Positions 25,317 to 33,309 of a stretch of 64,000 nt of DNA are shown one piece after another. Numbering within the stretch: position 1 is the first letter of the stretch; every line of letters starts with the position of its first letter. Origin of the DNA: Cyclobacteriaceae bacterium (GTDB taxonomy: Bacteria > Bacteroidota > Bacteroidia > Cytophagales > Cyclobacteriaceae); contig JANQEU010000046.1 in NCBI GenBank assembly GCA_028278225.1, positions 176,001 through 240,000 on the forward strand, given 5' to 3'. The notes beneath the pieces were generated by a model, which saw nothing but the letters and a program-made list of their open reading frames with translations, was not told the DNA's origin and ran no database searches. The translations under genes and the position numbers were made by a program.

Positions 25317-26168
25317 ATGACAAAAACAATTTTAATAACAGGGACCAGTAGTGGTTTTGGAAAAAGAACCACGGAGCTTTTGGCTGATAAAGGATACAAA
25401 GTTTATGCTGCGATGCGAAATACTAAATCAAATAATGCAGAAGTAGCAACCGAACTTGACCAGCTGGCAAATGTGACAGTTCTTGATCTTGATGTAACCG
25501 ATAAAGAATCTGTGATCAAGGCTGTAGAAAATGTAATTTCTAAGGAAGGTACCATTGATGTACTTATAAACAATGCCGCCTATACGGTATTTGGAATAAC
25601 AGAGAGCTTCACGGAAGAAGATTTTAAGAAGCTTATTGACGTAAACTTAATTGGGCCATGGCTCCTTATGCAGGCAGTCCTCCCTCATATGAGAAAACAA
25701 AATGATGGGCTAATCATTAATATGTCAAGTGGTGCCGGAAGGTTCGCAGTACCATTTTGTTCAATGTATAGTTCTACCAAGTTTGGTCTTGAAGGACTGG
25801 TTGAAGGGATTTACTTTGAACTAAAGAATTTAGGTATTGAAAATATTCTTATTGAACCGGGAAATTTTGCTACCGGGCTGCAAACAAAGATGAAACCTGG
25901 CTCAAATGAGAGCGTTGTGGCGGAATATGGAGAAATCGCCCAAATTCCAAATAAAATAGGTGAGGGAATGTTGGCTTATTTCGAAAGCGGCCAAGCCCCC
26001 GATGTGGTAATGATTGCTGAGAAAATACTACAATTGATAGAAACCGAAAAAGGCAAAAGACCTTTAAGGTCTGTTGTTGATCCTACCCCTATGGGTATAG
26101 CTATTGAAAATGCAAATGAGGCCGTGAAAGCAGAATCAAAGGAATTTATCAAAACCTTTGGCTTATAG
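25317..26168 (+). CDS. Short-chain dehydrogenase/reductase (classical SDR)
   Basis: 283 residues. TGTSSGFG (8-15), 'INNAAYTVFG' (NNAA variant of NNAG), Ser in 'NMSSGAG' and the YSSTK catalytic pair in SMYSSTKFGL. It is a clear relative of the preceding SDR, so the pair probably arose by duplication and may act on successive or alternative substrates. It is followed after 72 bp by the AraC regulator gene on the same strand. Confidence 0.9.
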   Translation: MTKTILITGTSSGFGKRTTELLADKGYKVYAAMRNTKSNNAEVATELDQLANVTVLDLDVTDKESVIKAVENVISKEGTIDVLINNAAYTVFGITESFTEEDFKKLIDVNLIGPWLLMQAVLPHMRKQNDGLIINMSSGAGRFAVPFCSMYSSTKFGLEGLVEGIYFELKNLGIENILIEPGNFATGLQTKMKPGSNESVVAEYGEIAQIPNKIGEGMLAYFESGQAPDVVMIAEKILQLIETEKGKRPLRSVVDPTPMGIAIENANEAVKAESKEFIKTFGL

Positions 26169-26240
26169 GCACTTAATCGCCACATTGGAATAAATTTCTC
26201 AATATACAGGTGCTTCTGTAATTGATAAATGTGATTTATA

Positions 26241-27149
26241 ATGAGAGAAATAATTGAGTTTAATAGTATCTCGAAAGCCCTACATGCAATGGGACTCGAT
26301 AAGCCAAAGCATCCTTTGGTTTCCGTATTTAATCATGAGGACATAAAGAACGGTCCTCAATTCATGGGGAAAAGCGTTGTTAGTTCTTTTTATATGGTGG
26401 AGTATAAACAAGGTAAAGCAGGTTCATTTGAATATGGACGAACAACCTATGATTTTGAAGAAGGTACACTTATTTTTTTAGCACCCGGACAGGTGTTAAA
26501 AATAAATGAGTGGTCAGAGGAAGAAGCAATTTATGGTTGGACCCTTTTTTTTCACCCCGATCTGATCAGGAAATCGCAACTTGGCAAAAACATAGACAAC
26601 TATTCCTTTTTTACCTATGAGGTAAATGAAGCATTGCATATATCCGATCAGGAGAAGGATATTATTATTGATATACGTGATAAGATCATCCAGGAATACG
26701 GTATGAACATCGATAGACAAAGCCAGAAACTAATCGTTACAAGCATAGAGCTACTATTAGATTACTGTACTCGTTATTATAACCGTCAATTTTATACCAG
26801 AGAGAATCTAAACAAGGATATTGTTACACGTTTTGAGAAATTGCTCAAGAATTATTACAAATCGGATAAACCTCTTGAAGATGGAATTCCGAGTGTGAAA
26901 TATTGTGGTGAAGAATTGAATATGTCGCCGAATTATTTTAGCGATATGCTCAAGAGAGAGACTGGCCGAAGTGCTCAAGACCATATTCATCACTTTGTGA
27001 TCGAACGAGCAAAAACACAATTGTTAAATTCCAGTGAATCTATTAACAATATTGCCTATAGTTTGGGTTTTGAGTACCCTCAGAACTTCAGTAAACTATT
27101 CAAGAAGAAAGCAGGTATAAGTCCCAAAGAATTTAGGAGTGTGAATTAG
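26241..27149 (+). CDS. AraC family transcriptional regulator
   Basis: 302 residues. The N-terminal half (about 30-160) is a cupin-like sensor ('GSFEYGRTTYDFEEGTLIFLAPGQV'-type strand pattern). The C-terminal 100 residues are a double helix-turn-helix: 'VKYCGEELNMSPNYFSDMLKRETG' first helix pair and 'INNIAYSLGFEYPQNFSKLFKKKAGISPKEF' second, the classic AraC/XylS signature. Being last in the hydrolase-ALDH-SDR series it is the obvious local regulator, probably an activator responding to the pathway substrate. Similar arrangements of AraC genes beside SDR genes are common in Bacteroidota. Confidence 0.9.
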   Translation: MREIIEFNSISKALHAMGLDKPKHPLVSVFNHEDIKNGPQFMGKSVVSSFYMVEYKQGKAGSFEYGRTTYDFEEGTLIFLAPGQVLKINEWSEEEAIYGWTLFFHPDLIRKSQLGKNIDNYSFFTYEVNEALHISDQEKDIIIDIRDKIIQEYGMNIDRQSQKLIVTSIELLLDYCTRYYNRQFYTRENLNKDIVTRFEKLLKNYYKSDKPLEDGIPSVKYCGEELNMSPNYFSDMLKRETGRSAQDHIHHFVIERAKTQLLNSSESINNIAYSLGFEYPQNFSKLFKKKAGISPKEFRSVN

Positions 27150-27275
27150 TGAATCAATAAGAACGTTCCTTATGACCATATTAAGTTCGCAATGGGTAAT
27201 TGTGTGGATCATCCTTGTTTTCATCCTTCCAATTCTGCTCATAACTGGCAGAAAGTCAGTATTCCTGTCAGACGA

Positions 27276-28115
27276 TCAGATTTTATCCTGGTAATATTCA
27301 TTCAGGTGGTACTTTCCAAATTGTGGAGCAACCATATCCCTTGTCATGACCGTCATGAAGAACTCCATAGGACCATATGTTTTCTGTCCGGAAAAAAACC
27401 GGATCAACATCAGGGTTAGGTTCTTAATCCAGATAGGGACATGGGAGATTTTTGGAGATTTGCCTGCCGCCCTGAAAGCCACTTCTGCGATTTCATTTTG
27501 TGTCATCATATCAGGGCCGCCCACATCCAGCTCCGTATCATCGGTTTCCAGATGATCAATCATAAACTCCGCCAAATCCGCGCCATGAATGGGATTGCCT
27601 TTGAATTCACCATCTCCAAACAGATAAACCTTTCCTTTTTTTGCCATTTCCAGTACTTCTTTCATGTCAGAGAAAAATCCGTTAGAACGAATGATTGTAT
27701 AGTTGAGCCCGGAAGATTGAAGTGCTTCTACAAATCCTTCTTTCGCTTCCACCATTTTCAGATCTTTTAGAGAACGCCCATTCAGAACCGATACATAAAC
27801 AAATTTCTTCACAGTACTTTTCAGGGCTGCCTCCAGCAAGTTCATGTTAGCCTGGTAGTCCACATCCATGTAGGTCAAACTGTCTTTTTGACGGGTGATG
27901 CCTACGGTAGAAATAGTGTAATCCACATCCGGGTATATTCCATTTAATGTTTCAGGCTTCGTCACCTCTCCCACCAGAATTTTATCGACTTCAATCCCAT
28001 CTAATTTACCTGGATTTCTGACTAGTGCGATGGTATAGTAACCTTGTTTTTTCAATTCCTTCAGAAGATGTTTACCGAGATAACCGGTGGCTCCGGCAAC
28101 CAATACTTTTTTCAT
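27276..28115 (-). CDS. NAD(P)-binding atypical SDR (NmrA/complex I NDUFA9-like)
   Basis: 279 residues. The N-terminus has the Rossmann signature GATGYLG (8-14), then 'VDYTISTVGITRQKDSLTYMDVDYQANMNLLEAA'-like layout of atypical SDRs, and 'VKKFVYVSVLNG'. There is no YxxxK pair at the usual place, which is common in this subgroup. Such proteins act as quinone or NADP sensors, as assembly factors, or as reductases. It is the last gene of a four-gene leftward operon (30136 to 27276); its start is 4 bp after the stop of the Cys-rich membrane protein gene. Confidence 0.8.
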   Translation of the reverse strand: MKKVLVAGATGYLGKHLLKELKKQGYYTIALVRNPGKLDGIEVDKILVGEVTKPETLNGIYPDVDYTISTVGITRQKDSLTYMDVDYQANMNLLEAALKSTVKKFVYVSVLNGRSLKDLKMVEAKEGFVEALQSSGLNYTIIRSNGFFSDMKEVLEMAKKGKVYLFGDGEFKGNPIHGADLAEFMIDHLETDDTELDVGGPDMMTQNEIAEVAFRAAGKSPKISHVPIWIKNLTLMLIRFFSGQKTYGPMEFFMTVMTRDMVAPQFGKYHLNEYYQDKI

Positions 28116-28119
28116 TTTC

Positions 28120-28854
28120 TTAATTATTTACTAAAACTTTTGCAATACTATCATTTGACCCTGCGGACATCGGATCCAATTGGTATCCGCTTTTTTCCCA
28201 GGCTTCCCTCATGATCCGGTTTTTTCTTAGGTAGGTATCCACAGCCGGTTTTGGAACCGTATTCAGGGGACAGGAGAAATTCACGCATTGAGAACAATAA
28301 AACGTCTTGAGTGTACCAGCGAAAGATGCTGATGAGATCAAATTGGATAGCATGATGCCAATCAATCCCAGCAGTGCGATCAATCCATGATCTGCGTAAT
28401 TAAGTATCAGGTAGAAAATACCATACCCAAATACCGAAAGTGGAAAAACAAAGAACACCGTAGCAATAAGGAAGTACATCATAAATTTCTCAAACCTGTT
28501 AAGTGGTCGCGGATTGTATGACCAGATTTTGGGGCTCCCATGATTAGCGAGGCAGTGCAATACCTTACCCTCTTCCGCATAATACGGGCAGTGACTGCAT
28601 AGAAACTTAATTTCAATAAATCCAAACATCAATAAGAAATAGATTACATAAGCATATATGGGCCACCAGACACTGGTCATGGTCCCGACGATAGCCATAC
28701 CTATCGCAGCTGTTAACGTGGGTGGCCAGGAAATACCATGAAAGCCTAATAATATTTTCTTGTCCCATTTGCAGGCCAGTTTGTGCTGTAGACTACAACC
28801 ATTACAAAATGCAGGGTCTTTCCATGTACAGATGTTGTGTGGATTATTATTCAT
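28120..28854 (-). CDS. Cys-rich four-helix membrane protein, unknown function
   Basis: 244 residues with four predicted membrane segments (about 46-64, 66-82, 123-150, 157-181). Ten cysteines sit in three groups: C9-x7-C17-x2-C20-x7-C28 at the N-terminus, C86-x2-C89-x11-C101 between TM2 and TM3, and C187-x2-C190-x4-C195 after TM4. Because two helices separate each group, all three lie on the same membrane side. This would suit metal or iron-sulfur binding or a thiol relay. I do not recognise the family. It overlaps the reductase gene upstream by 4 bp. With the two NAD(P)-binding proteins in the operon it suggests a membrane redox unit, by inference. Confidence 0.7.
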   Translation of the reverse strand: MNNNPHNICTWKDPAFCNGCSLQHKLACKWDKKILLGFHGISWPPTLTAAIGMAIVGTMTSVWWPIYAYVIYFLLMFGFIEIKFLCSHCPYYAEEGKVLHCLANHGSPKIWSYNPRPLNRFEKFMMYFLIATVFFVFPLSVFGYGIFYLILNYADHGLIALLGLIGIMLSNLISSASFAGTLKTFYCSQCVNFSCPLNTVPKPAVDTYLRKNRIMREAWEKSGYQLDPMSAGSNDSIAKVLVNN

Positions 28855-29825
28855 TTCTCTGTCAATTCAAAGCTCTCTTTTTCATTTTCAAATACACTGA
28901 GTAATAAATCGAGATTCCGTACATCCTCACCCGATTGATCCACCAATGATCGGAACTCACCGCTCAATTCAATCATTTCGTCCCTGGCAGCCCGCGCATG
29001 CATCATCATGGCCACTTCCGCGAATTTTGAGTTGAAAAACTTACCTAAAATCTTAGTCAATAACCCAATTGGAAACCAATAGAACAATTTGAATTTGGGA
29101 TTATAACTTTTCTGATAGTCTAAGGATTTCAGTACTCTTCCCGCTTCCCTCACGGCTATGATATATTGCTTCAATGTGGTATTATCCTTCGCCAGCCGGT
29201 AGTTGTCCCCACTTCTCAATAAAGCCCCTGCTAAAGGCAGTACGAAAGCAATATGATACTTCAACCAACTATCAATATCATCCACGATCTTCACCGGAAC
29301 ACCCGCTGATTCAAATAAGGTTTTGACTTGCCTGGTGCGCTTTTTCGTTTTGCCATCGATTTCGCCAATGGTCGCAGGCATTCGGGAACCTCCGGGTTTT
29401 TCGGAATCAACGTAGTGAATTTCATGATCAATCCGCGATCCCCCGCCACCAGGGAATCCAAAGAGGACCTTTTCCTGAGGCAGGTATTCAAGGTACTCAT
29501 CAAATCCATTGGCATTATTACCCATCAACAGGATGTTGTGAAGGTATTTGTGTTTACTTAATGTTGGCAGTAATTTCTTCAGGCAATTCTTCCGCATCAG
29601 GACAATCACCAGGTCATACTCATCCTCTGCATGGAGTCTGTCAATGATTTTTACTTTTTCAGTAATTCTCTCCTGGGAAAATGCATTGATTAAAACCAAA
29701 CCATTTTCTTGTAAGAACCGGAAATGTTTTCCCCGGGCCAGTAACGTGACATCTTTCCCGGCTTTGTGTAGCAAGCAGGTATATAAACTACCTAGAGGTC
29801 CTGCTCCGATAATCAGTGTTTTCAT
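28851..29825 (-). CDS. Ketopantoate reductase-like (ApbA/PanE) oxidoreductase
   Basis: 324 residues. The N-terminal Rossmann motif is IIGAGPLGS (5-13; G-x-G-x-x-G with Pro/Leu inside), followed by 'KDVTLLARGKH', which is typical of ApbA/PanE proteins, and 'YDLVIVLMRKN'. The C-terminal half is helical as in the family. It may reduce a 2-oxo acid with NADPH, but it differs from PanE in the active-site region, and a housekeeping panE role is not assured. Overlaps of 4 bp on both sides (29822-29825 and 28851-28854) show tight translational coupling in the operon. Confidence 0.75.
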   Translation of the reverse strand: MKTLIIGAGPLGSLYTCLLHKAGKDVTLLARGKHFRFLQENGLVLINAFSQERITEKVKIIDRLHAEDEYDLVIVLMRKNCLKKLLPTLSKHKYLHNILLMGNNANGFDEYLEYLPQEKVLFGFPGGGGSRIDHEIHYVDSEKPGGSRMPATIGEIDGKTKKRTRQVKTLFESAGVPVKIVDDIDSWLKYHIAFVLPLAGALLRSGDNYRLAKDNTTLKQYIIAVREAGRVLKSLDYQKSYNPKFKLFYWFPIGLLTKILGKFFNSKFAEVAMMMHARAARDEMIELSGEFRSLVDQSGEDVRNLDLLLSVFENEKESFELTEK

Positions 29826-30136
29826 GATAGTACTTGTGTTTCGTCATTTTCCATGTATTTGTCTATTTCACACCATATATGGTGATTCATTAATCCGTAC
29901 TCTTTTAGTGAAGCTGCAATATGCATCCCCAAAACACTGCCCATTGAATCCGGTTTCGACTGCTTGTGCATGAGGTGTATGCTGTAATCACTGTCCAAAG
30001 CATAATTGCTGTAGATCCGTACTTTGGGTCTTTCCGGATCATGCAAAACTTCTGAGGCAAGTTTTTGCAGCGCTTTTCTAAGAGCCTTCTGGGTATTGCC
30101 TCCTGTTCTTAATTCTATAATTTCAAGCCATTTCAT
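29822..30136 (-). CDS. Small conserved-looking protein, first gene of the sigma-54-type operon
   Basis: 104 residues, no signal peptide or membrane segment. It begins MKWLEIIELRTGG and has a mixed alpha/beta look ('RPKVRIYSNYALDSDYSIHLMHK'-type strands with helical ends). I do not recognise it. It could be a small cytosolic partner of the following oxidoreductase, with which it overlaps by 4 bp. It is divergent from the sigma-54 activator at 30313, and a -24/-12 type promoter lies 33 bp upstream. Confidence 0.65.
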   Translation of the reverse strand: MKWLEIIELRTGGNTQKALRKALQKLASEVLHDPERPKVRIYSNYALDSDYSIHLMHKQSKPDSMGSVLGMHIAASLKEYGLMNHHIWCEIDKYMENDETQVLS

Positions 30137-30168
30137 TTTATTATTTGTACTTAATTACTACAAACTAT

Positions 30169-30184
30169 TCCAGAAATGTGCCAT
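30169..30184 (-). promoter_or_regulatory. Candidate sigma-54 promoter (-24/-12)
   Basis: On the minus strand TGGCAC-ATTTC-TGGAA: a perfect -24 half (TGGCAC), correct spacing of 5 bp, and a -12 half that matches TTGCW at three of five positions. Transcription would begin about 20 bp before the ATG of the gene at 30136. A sigma-54 activator is encoded next to it. Confidence 0.45.
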
Positions 30185-30245
30185 TTAAGCTATAGGCCTG
30201 ATTTCAAGAGATTTATAAAAACCTGGATTTAAAAGGTCACCATAT

Positions 30246-30259
30246 ATGATAATTATCAT
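30246..30259. promoter_or_regulatory. Perfect 14-bp palindrome, likely activator binding site
   Basis: ATGATAATTATCAT lies between the divergent genes, about 62 bp upstream of the -24 box. That is the zone where enhancer-binding proteins usually bind. It could be the site of the regulator at 30313. Confidence 0.45.
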
Positions 30260-30297
30260 TACCAAATACGGTAACAGATACTATCCTTGTATGTAGG

Positions 30298-30313
30298 TTT
30301 TCGGCACCGAAAA
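30298..30313. promoter_or_regulatory. Inverted repeat overlapping the start of the sigma-54 activator gene
   Basis: TTTTCGG-CA-CCGAAAA has 7-bp arms and ends on the A of the ATG at 30313. Possible autorepression site or a hairpin that hides the start codon. Confidence 0.4.
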
Positions 30314-31848
30314 TGGCAATTTCAACAGCAGAAGAAAGCATTTTTCATGAGGCAACCCTGAAGATATGTGGCAATCTCGAAATCGAGGTAGCGCTGCAAT
30401 CCACATTGAAATTATTGAAGAAAGTGATGCCGCTTGATCAGTTCTTTTTAGAATACTATGATCAGGATTTCAAAGCCATGAGAACGATCGCAACGGCTAC
30501 TGCGAATCATTGTCAAAAGCTGGATTTGTTAACTCCTTTATCGCAGGATGCGCAGGCTTCGGCCGGATTGGAAGATTTACCAACCGGGGAGGACGTATAC
30601 ATTTTTGATGATCCCTGGAGAAGGGCTATCAGTCGGGAAATGTTAGAATTTCACAAGGTTAAGAGTACTTCGCTGATCACCATGTTTTTAAAGTCGAATG
30701 AGCAGTTTCTTGGTGTCCTCGTGCTTAATTCCGAGAATGAAAAGTTTACCAATGAACATGCCCGCATTATATCGTATCTCAGGGAACCTTTTAGCATCGC
30801 CATGTCAAACGCACTCAAACACCGGGAGCTTCAAATTCTCAAGGATCTGCTGACTGATGATAATCGCTTTTTACACAAAGAGCTTCACCGGTTGTCAGGG
30901 GATGAAATTGTGGGTGCTCATTTTGGATTGAGAGAGGTCATGCAACAAGTAAGACAGGTGGCTCCGTTGGAAAGCCCTGTTCTGCTGACAGGTGAAACCG
31001 GAGTAGGTAAAGATGTAATAGCCAATGTCATCCATTATTCATCCTCTCGAAGTAAAGGACCTTTCATTAGTGTGAATTGCGGAGCCATTCCTGAATCCTT
31101 AATCGACAGTGAACTTTTTGGCCATGAGAAAGGGGCGTTTACTGGGGCGATTGCCCGGAAAAGAGGTCGATTTGAAAGAGCCAATAAGGGTACGATATTC
31201 CTCGACGAGATTGGCGAACTTCCCCTGGAAGCTCAAGTGAGACTCCTCAGGGTCCTCCAAACCAAAGAGATCGAAAGAGTTGGAGGATCAGAACTTATCC
31301 CACTTGATATCCGGATCATAGCTGCTACCAATCGGAATTTGGAAGAACTGGTTGAAAAACGTGATTTTCGGGAAGATTTGTGGTTTAGGTTATATGTATT
31401 CCCGATTTGGATTCCTCCCCTTCGTGAACGAAAAGTGGACATCCCAGCCCTTCTTCAGCATTTCATCAATCAAAAGTCGAGAGAGTTAAAGTTAAGCCAT
31501 ATACCCGCCTTATCTCCGGATTCTGTCGATATGCTGATGAACTATCATTGGCCTGGGAATGTCCGGGAACTCCAGAATATAGTAGAACGGGCCCTCATTC
31601 TCAACCCAAAAGGGCCATTGTCTTTTGACCATGTTCTGGGAATGTCCGGCAGGAATATCCGTAGAATTTCCAGTAAAAAGACGGATAATCTGGATGAAAT
31701 CATATCCACTCACATTAAAAACGTCTTAAATAAGACCGGTGGCAAAATCCATGGACCGGGGGGCGCAGCAGAATTACTGGATGTCAATGCCAATACCTTG
31801 AGGAACCGGATGAAAAAGCTTGGGATCAATTATAAGAGAAGAAACTAG
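30313..31848 (+). CDS. Sigma-54-dependent transcriptional activator with GAF-like sensor
   Basis: 511 residues. Residues 10-175 form a GAF-type sensor domain. The AAA+ domain (about 200-430) has Walker A GETGVGKD (227-234), the GAFTGA sigma-54 contact loop (274-279), Walker B 'IFLDEIGEL' and the Arg finger region '[13 protein letters not shown]'. The last 40 residues carry a Fis-type helix-turn-helix ('[23 protein letters not shown]'-like). It needs the RpoN sigma factor. The divergent operon with a -24/-12 promoter is the likely target. The ligand of the sensor is unknown. An inverted repeat covers its own start codon, suggesting autoregulation. Confidence 0.92.
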   Translation: MAISTAEESIFHEATLKICGNLEIEVALQSTLKLLKKVMPLDQFFLEYYDQDFKAMRTIATATANHCQKLDLLTPLSQDAQASAGLEDLPTGEDVYIFDDPWRRAISREMLEFHKVKSTSLITMFLKSNEQFLGVLVLNSENEKFTNEHARIISYLREPFSIAMSNALKHRELQILKDLLTDDNRFLHKELHRLSGDEIVGAHFGLREVMQQVRQVAPLESPVLLTGETGVGKDVIANVIHYSSSRSKGPFISVNCGAIPESLIDSELFGHEKGAFTGAIARKRGRFERANKGTIFLDEIGELPLEAQVRLLRVLQTKEIERVGGSELIPLDIRIIAATNRNLEELVEKRDFREDLWFRLYVFPIWIPPLRERKVDIPALLQHFINQKSRELKLSHIPALSPDSVDMLMNYHWPGNVRELQNIVERALILNPKGPLSFDHVLGMSGRNIRRISSKKTDNLDEIISTHIKNVLNKTGGKIHGPGGAAELLDVNANTLRNRMKKLGINYKRRN

Positions 31849-31934
31849 TTCTGAATTGTGTGAAACTCCTGGGAGAGAATGTGGGTCAGCACAGCAACTC
31901 TATTCATTGTATTAATCAAAATGCTTTTCAAAAG

Positions 31935-31952
31935 GATTATTCTAAAATAATC
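31935..31952. promoter_or_regulatory. Inverted repeat upstream of toxin-antitoxin promoter
   Basis: GATTATT-CTAA-AATAATC, perfect 7-bp arms, 12 bp before the -35 box. Antitoxin/toxin complexes usually bind such sites. Confidence 0.4.
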
Positions 31953-31964
31953 AAATTGTCCATT

Positions 31965-31993
31965 TTGACTAATTTATCTAAATTGCGTATAAT
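31965..31993 (+). promoter_or_regulatory. Sigma-70-like promoter of the toxin-antitoxin pair
   Basis: TTGACT (31965-31970), 17 bp, TATAAT (31988-31993), 20 bp before the antitoxin ATG. This is the proteobacterial pattern and not the Bacteroidota TTTG/TAnnTTTG pattern. Confidence 0.5.
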
Positions 31994-32013
31994 AGAAGAT
32001 AGGAGAGTTAGCC

Positions 32014-32259
32014 ATGCAGTACATATCAGCAACAGAGGCAAAACAAAGAATGGCTGCGGTATTGGATGCGGCCCAAAGTGAACCAGTGACGATTCGCAGA
32101 CAAAACCGTGATGCAGCCGTCATCCTTTCACCAAAAGAATATGAAAGGCTGCGTGGTCTGAATATTCAGGAATTCGAACAATTCTGTGATCGTGTAGGAC
32201 AAAAAGCTACCAAGGCTGGCCTGACACAAAAAAAACTCGATAATATTCTAGGCGATTGA
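32014..32259 (+). CDS. Phd/YefM-type antitoxin
   Basis: 81 residues. The N-terminal DNA-binding fold is typical of Phd/YefM: 'ISATEAKQRMAAVLDAAQSEPVTIRRQNRDAAVILSPKEYERL'-like pattern across residues 4-46. The C-terminal tail (about 50-81) is charged and should wrap the toxin. The gene precedes the PIN-domain toxin by 10 bp. The product neutralises the toxin and represses the operon. A GGAGAG site lies about 10 bp before the ATG. Confidence 0.85.
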   Translation: MQYISATEAKQRMAAVLDAAQSEPVTIRRQNRDAAVILSPKEYERLRGLNIQEFEQFCDRVGQKATKAGLTQKKLDNILGD

Positions 32260-32269
32260 GTTTGTTTAC

Positions 32270-32680
32270 GTGCGAATTATTTTTGATACCAACATTCTTA
32301 TAAGTCGCCTGCTGTTACCAAATAGTGATCCGGCAAAAGCCGTGCAAAAGGGACTACATGAAAGTCAGATTTTGGTATCTAATGACACCATGATGGAATT
32401 GGCAGAAGTGTTATCCAGAAAAAAGTTTGATCGTTATGTATCTATTGAAGATCGTCAAGAATTTTTGCGCATGTTAGGCAGGGTGATTGAAAAAGTGCAT
32501 ATCATCAAAATCATAAGAAGGAGTCGCGATCCCAAGGACGATAAGTTTCTGGAACTGGCCGTCAATGGTGAAGCCGATTTACTTATCACAGGTCATCAGG
32601 ATTTGCTTGAATTAAAATTTATTCAGGGCACTAGAATTATTTCGGTTTCAGAATATCTTGAGGACACTAAACTTGAATGA
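32270..32680 (+). CDS. PIN-domain toxin of a type II toxin-antitoxin system
   Basis: 136 residues from a GTG start, 10 bp after the antitoxin stop. PIN-domain acidic residues are visible: FDTNILIS (Asp at 6), 'MMELAEVLSR' (Glu), 'RSRDPKDDKFLELAV' (Asp-x-x-Asp-Asp) and 'LLITGHQDLL' (Asp). These bind Mg and cut RNA. The family is the 'putative toxin component, PIN family' found widely as mobile TA modules. The pair is probably laterally acquired, given its unusual promoter. Confidence 0.85.
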   Translation: MRIIFDTNILISRLLLPNSDPAKAVQKGLHESQILVSNDTMMELAEVLSRKKFDRYVSIEDRQEFLRMLGRVIEKVHIIKIIRRSRDPKDDKFLELAVNGEADLLITGHQDLLELKFIQGTRIISVSEYLEDTKLE

Positions 32681-32793
32681 GTATGTACATGGGTACGCCG
32701 ATGATACCAAAGTCCTGATCATGGTAGATGTTTCTTGTCTTTTTGAGAAAAACGGGATCATTCTCATCCTTTTACTATCTGCAATGAAAAAAC

Positions 32794-32807
32794 AGCTTGT
32801 ACAAGCT
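32794..32807. terminator. Palindromic hairpin after the toxin gene
   Basis: AGCTTGTACAAGCT is a perfect palindrome. On the minus strand it is followed by GTTTTTT, and on the plus strand by ATAAAGGAGGTTTTTT. It may act as a weak terminator or an attenuator before the small frame at 32825. Confidence 0.3.
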
Positions 32808-32824
32808 ATAAAGGAGGTTTTTTA

Positions 32825-32866
32825 ATGATACAAAAGCCATCACATCGAAAAACATTGTTTTTCTGA
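32825..32866 (+). CDS. Possible 13-residue leader peptide
   Basis: ATG to TGA encodes MIQKPSHRKTLFF. It has a perfect AAAGGAGG at 32810-32817 with 7-bp spacing and ends 12 bp before the gene at 32879. Nothing else supports it, so it may be a leader or a chance frame beside a strong ribosome site. Confidence 0.25.
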   Translation: MIQKPSHRKTLFF

Positions 32867-32878
32867 CCAGAAAATAAA

Positions 32879-33241
32879 ATGCACAACGATCCGGAATTAG
32901 ACCCCAAATACTTAGGTAAAATATCTGCGGATTTTGTGAAAGTGGCAGATCTCCTGAAAGAAGCTTCCTATCAGATTATAAGAAGAGGATTCTCGAAGTT
33001 CCCAATATTTCCTGTTTCCAAAACGGAGATCCCTATTGGCTCCAAATTGTATGACAGGGGGCAACTGGAAAATGACTGGATCTACAACGCATCATTTATG
33101 GAAGAGTTCATGCAGCGTGAACTAATCAAAAGCGAATCTGATTTCAAGTCCATTTACAAAGATCCGGATGAGTTCTGCTGCCTTTTCGTGGTAGATGAAG
33201 GATTTACCAACTTCATTTTCATCCCCTATCCCGTAGACTGA
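32879..33241 (+). CDS. Conserved-looking small cytosolic protein, unknown function
   Basis: 120 residues without signal or membrane segment. Landmarks: 'ADFVKVADLLKEASYQIIRRGFSKFPIFPVSK' (about 17-48) and 'WIYNASFMEEFMQRELI' (about 67-83), and a C-terminal 'CCLFVVDEGFTNFIFIPYP'. I believe proteins with this outline are common in Bacteroidota, of unknown role. A short frame with a strong ribosome site precedes it. Confidence 0.7.
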   Translation: MHNDPELDPKYLGKISADFVKVADLLKEASYQIIRRGFSKFPIFPVSKTEIPIGSKLYDRGQLENDWIYNASFMEEFMQRELIKSESDFKSIYKDPDEFCCLFVVDEGFTNFIFIPYPVD

Positions 33242-33309
33242 TCATCAGTTTAATAATCACACAACTTTAGCAAGAAATCGATACAGGAATACGATAGCTA
33301 TGCTCATAT

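Noticed and set aside
27157..27173. Palindrome ATAAGAACGTTCCTTAT between convergent genes
   Set aside because: Short, with one mismatch pair, no U-tract and no flanking promoter; insufficient to call an operator or terminator.
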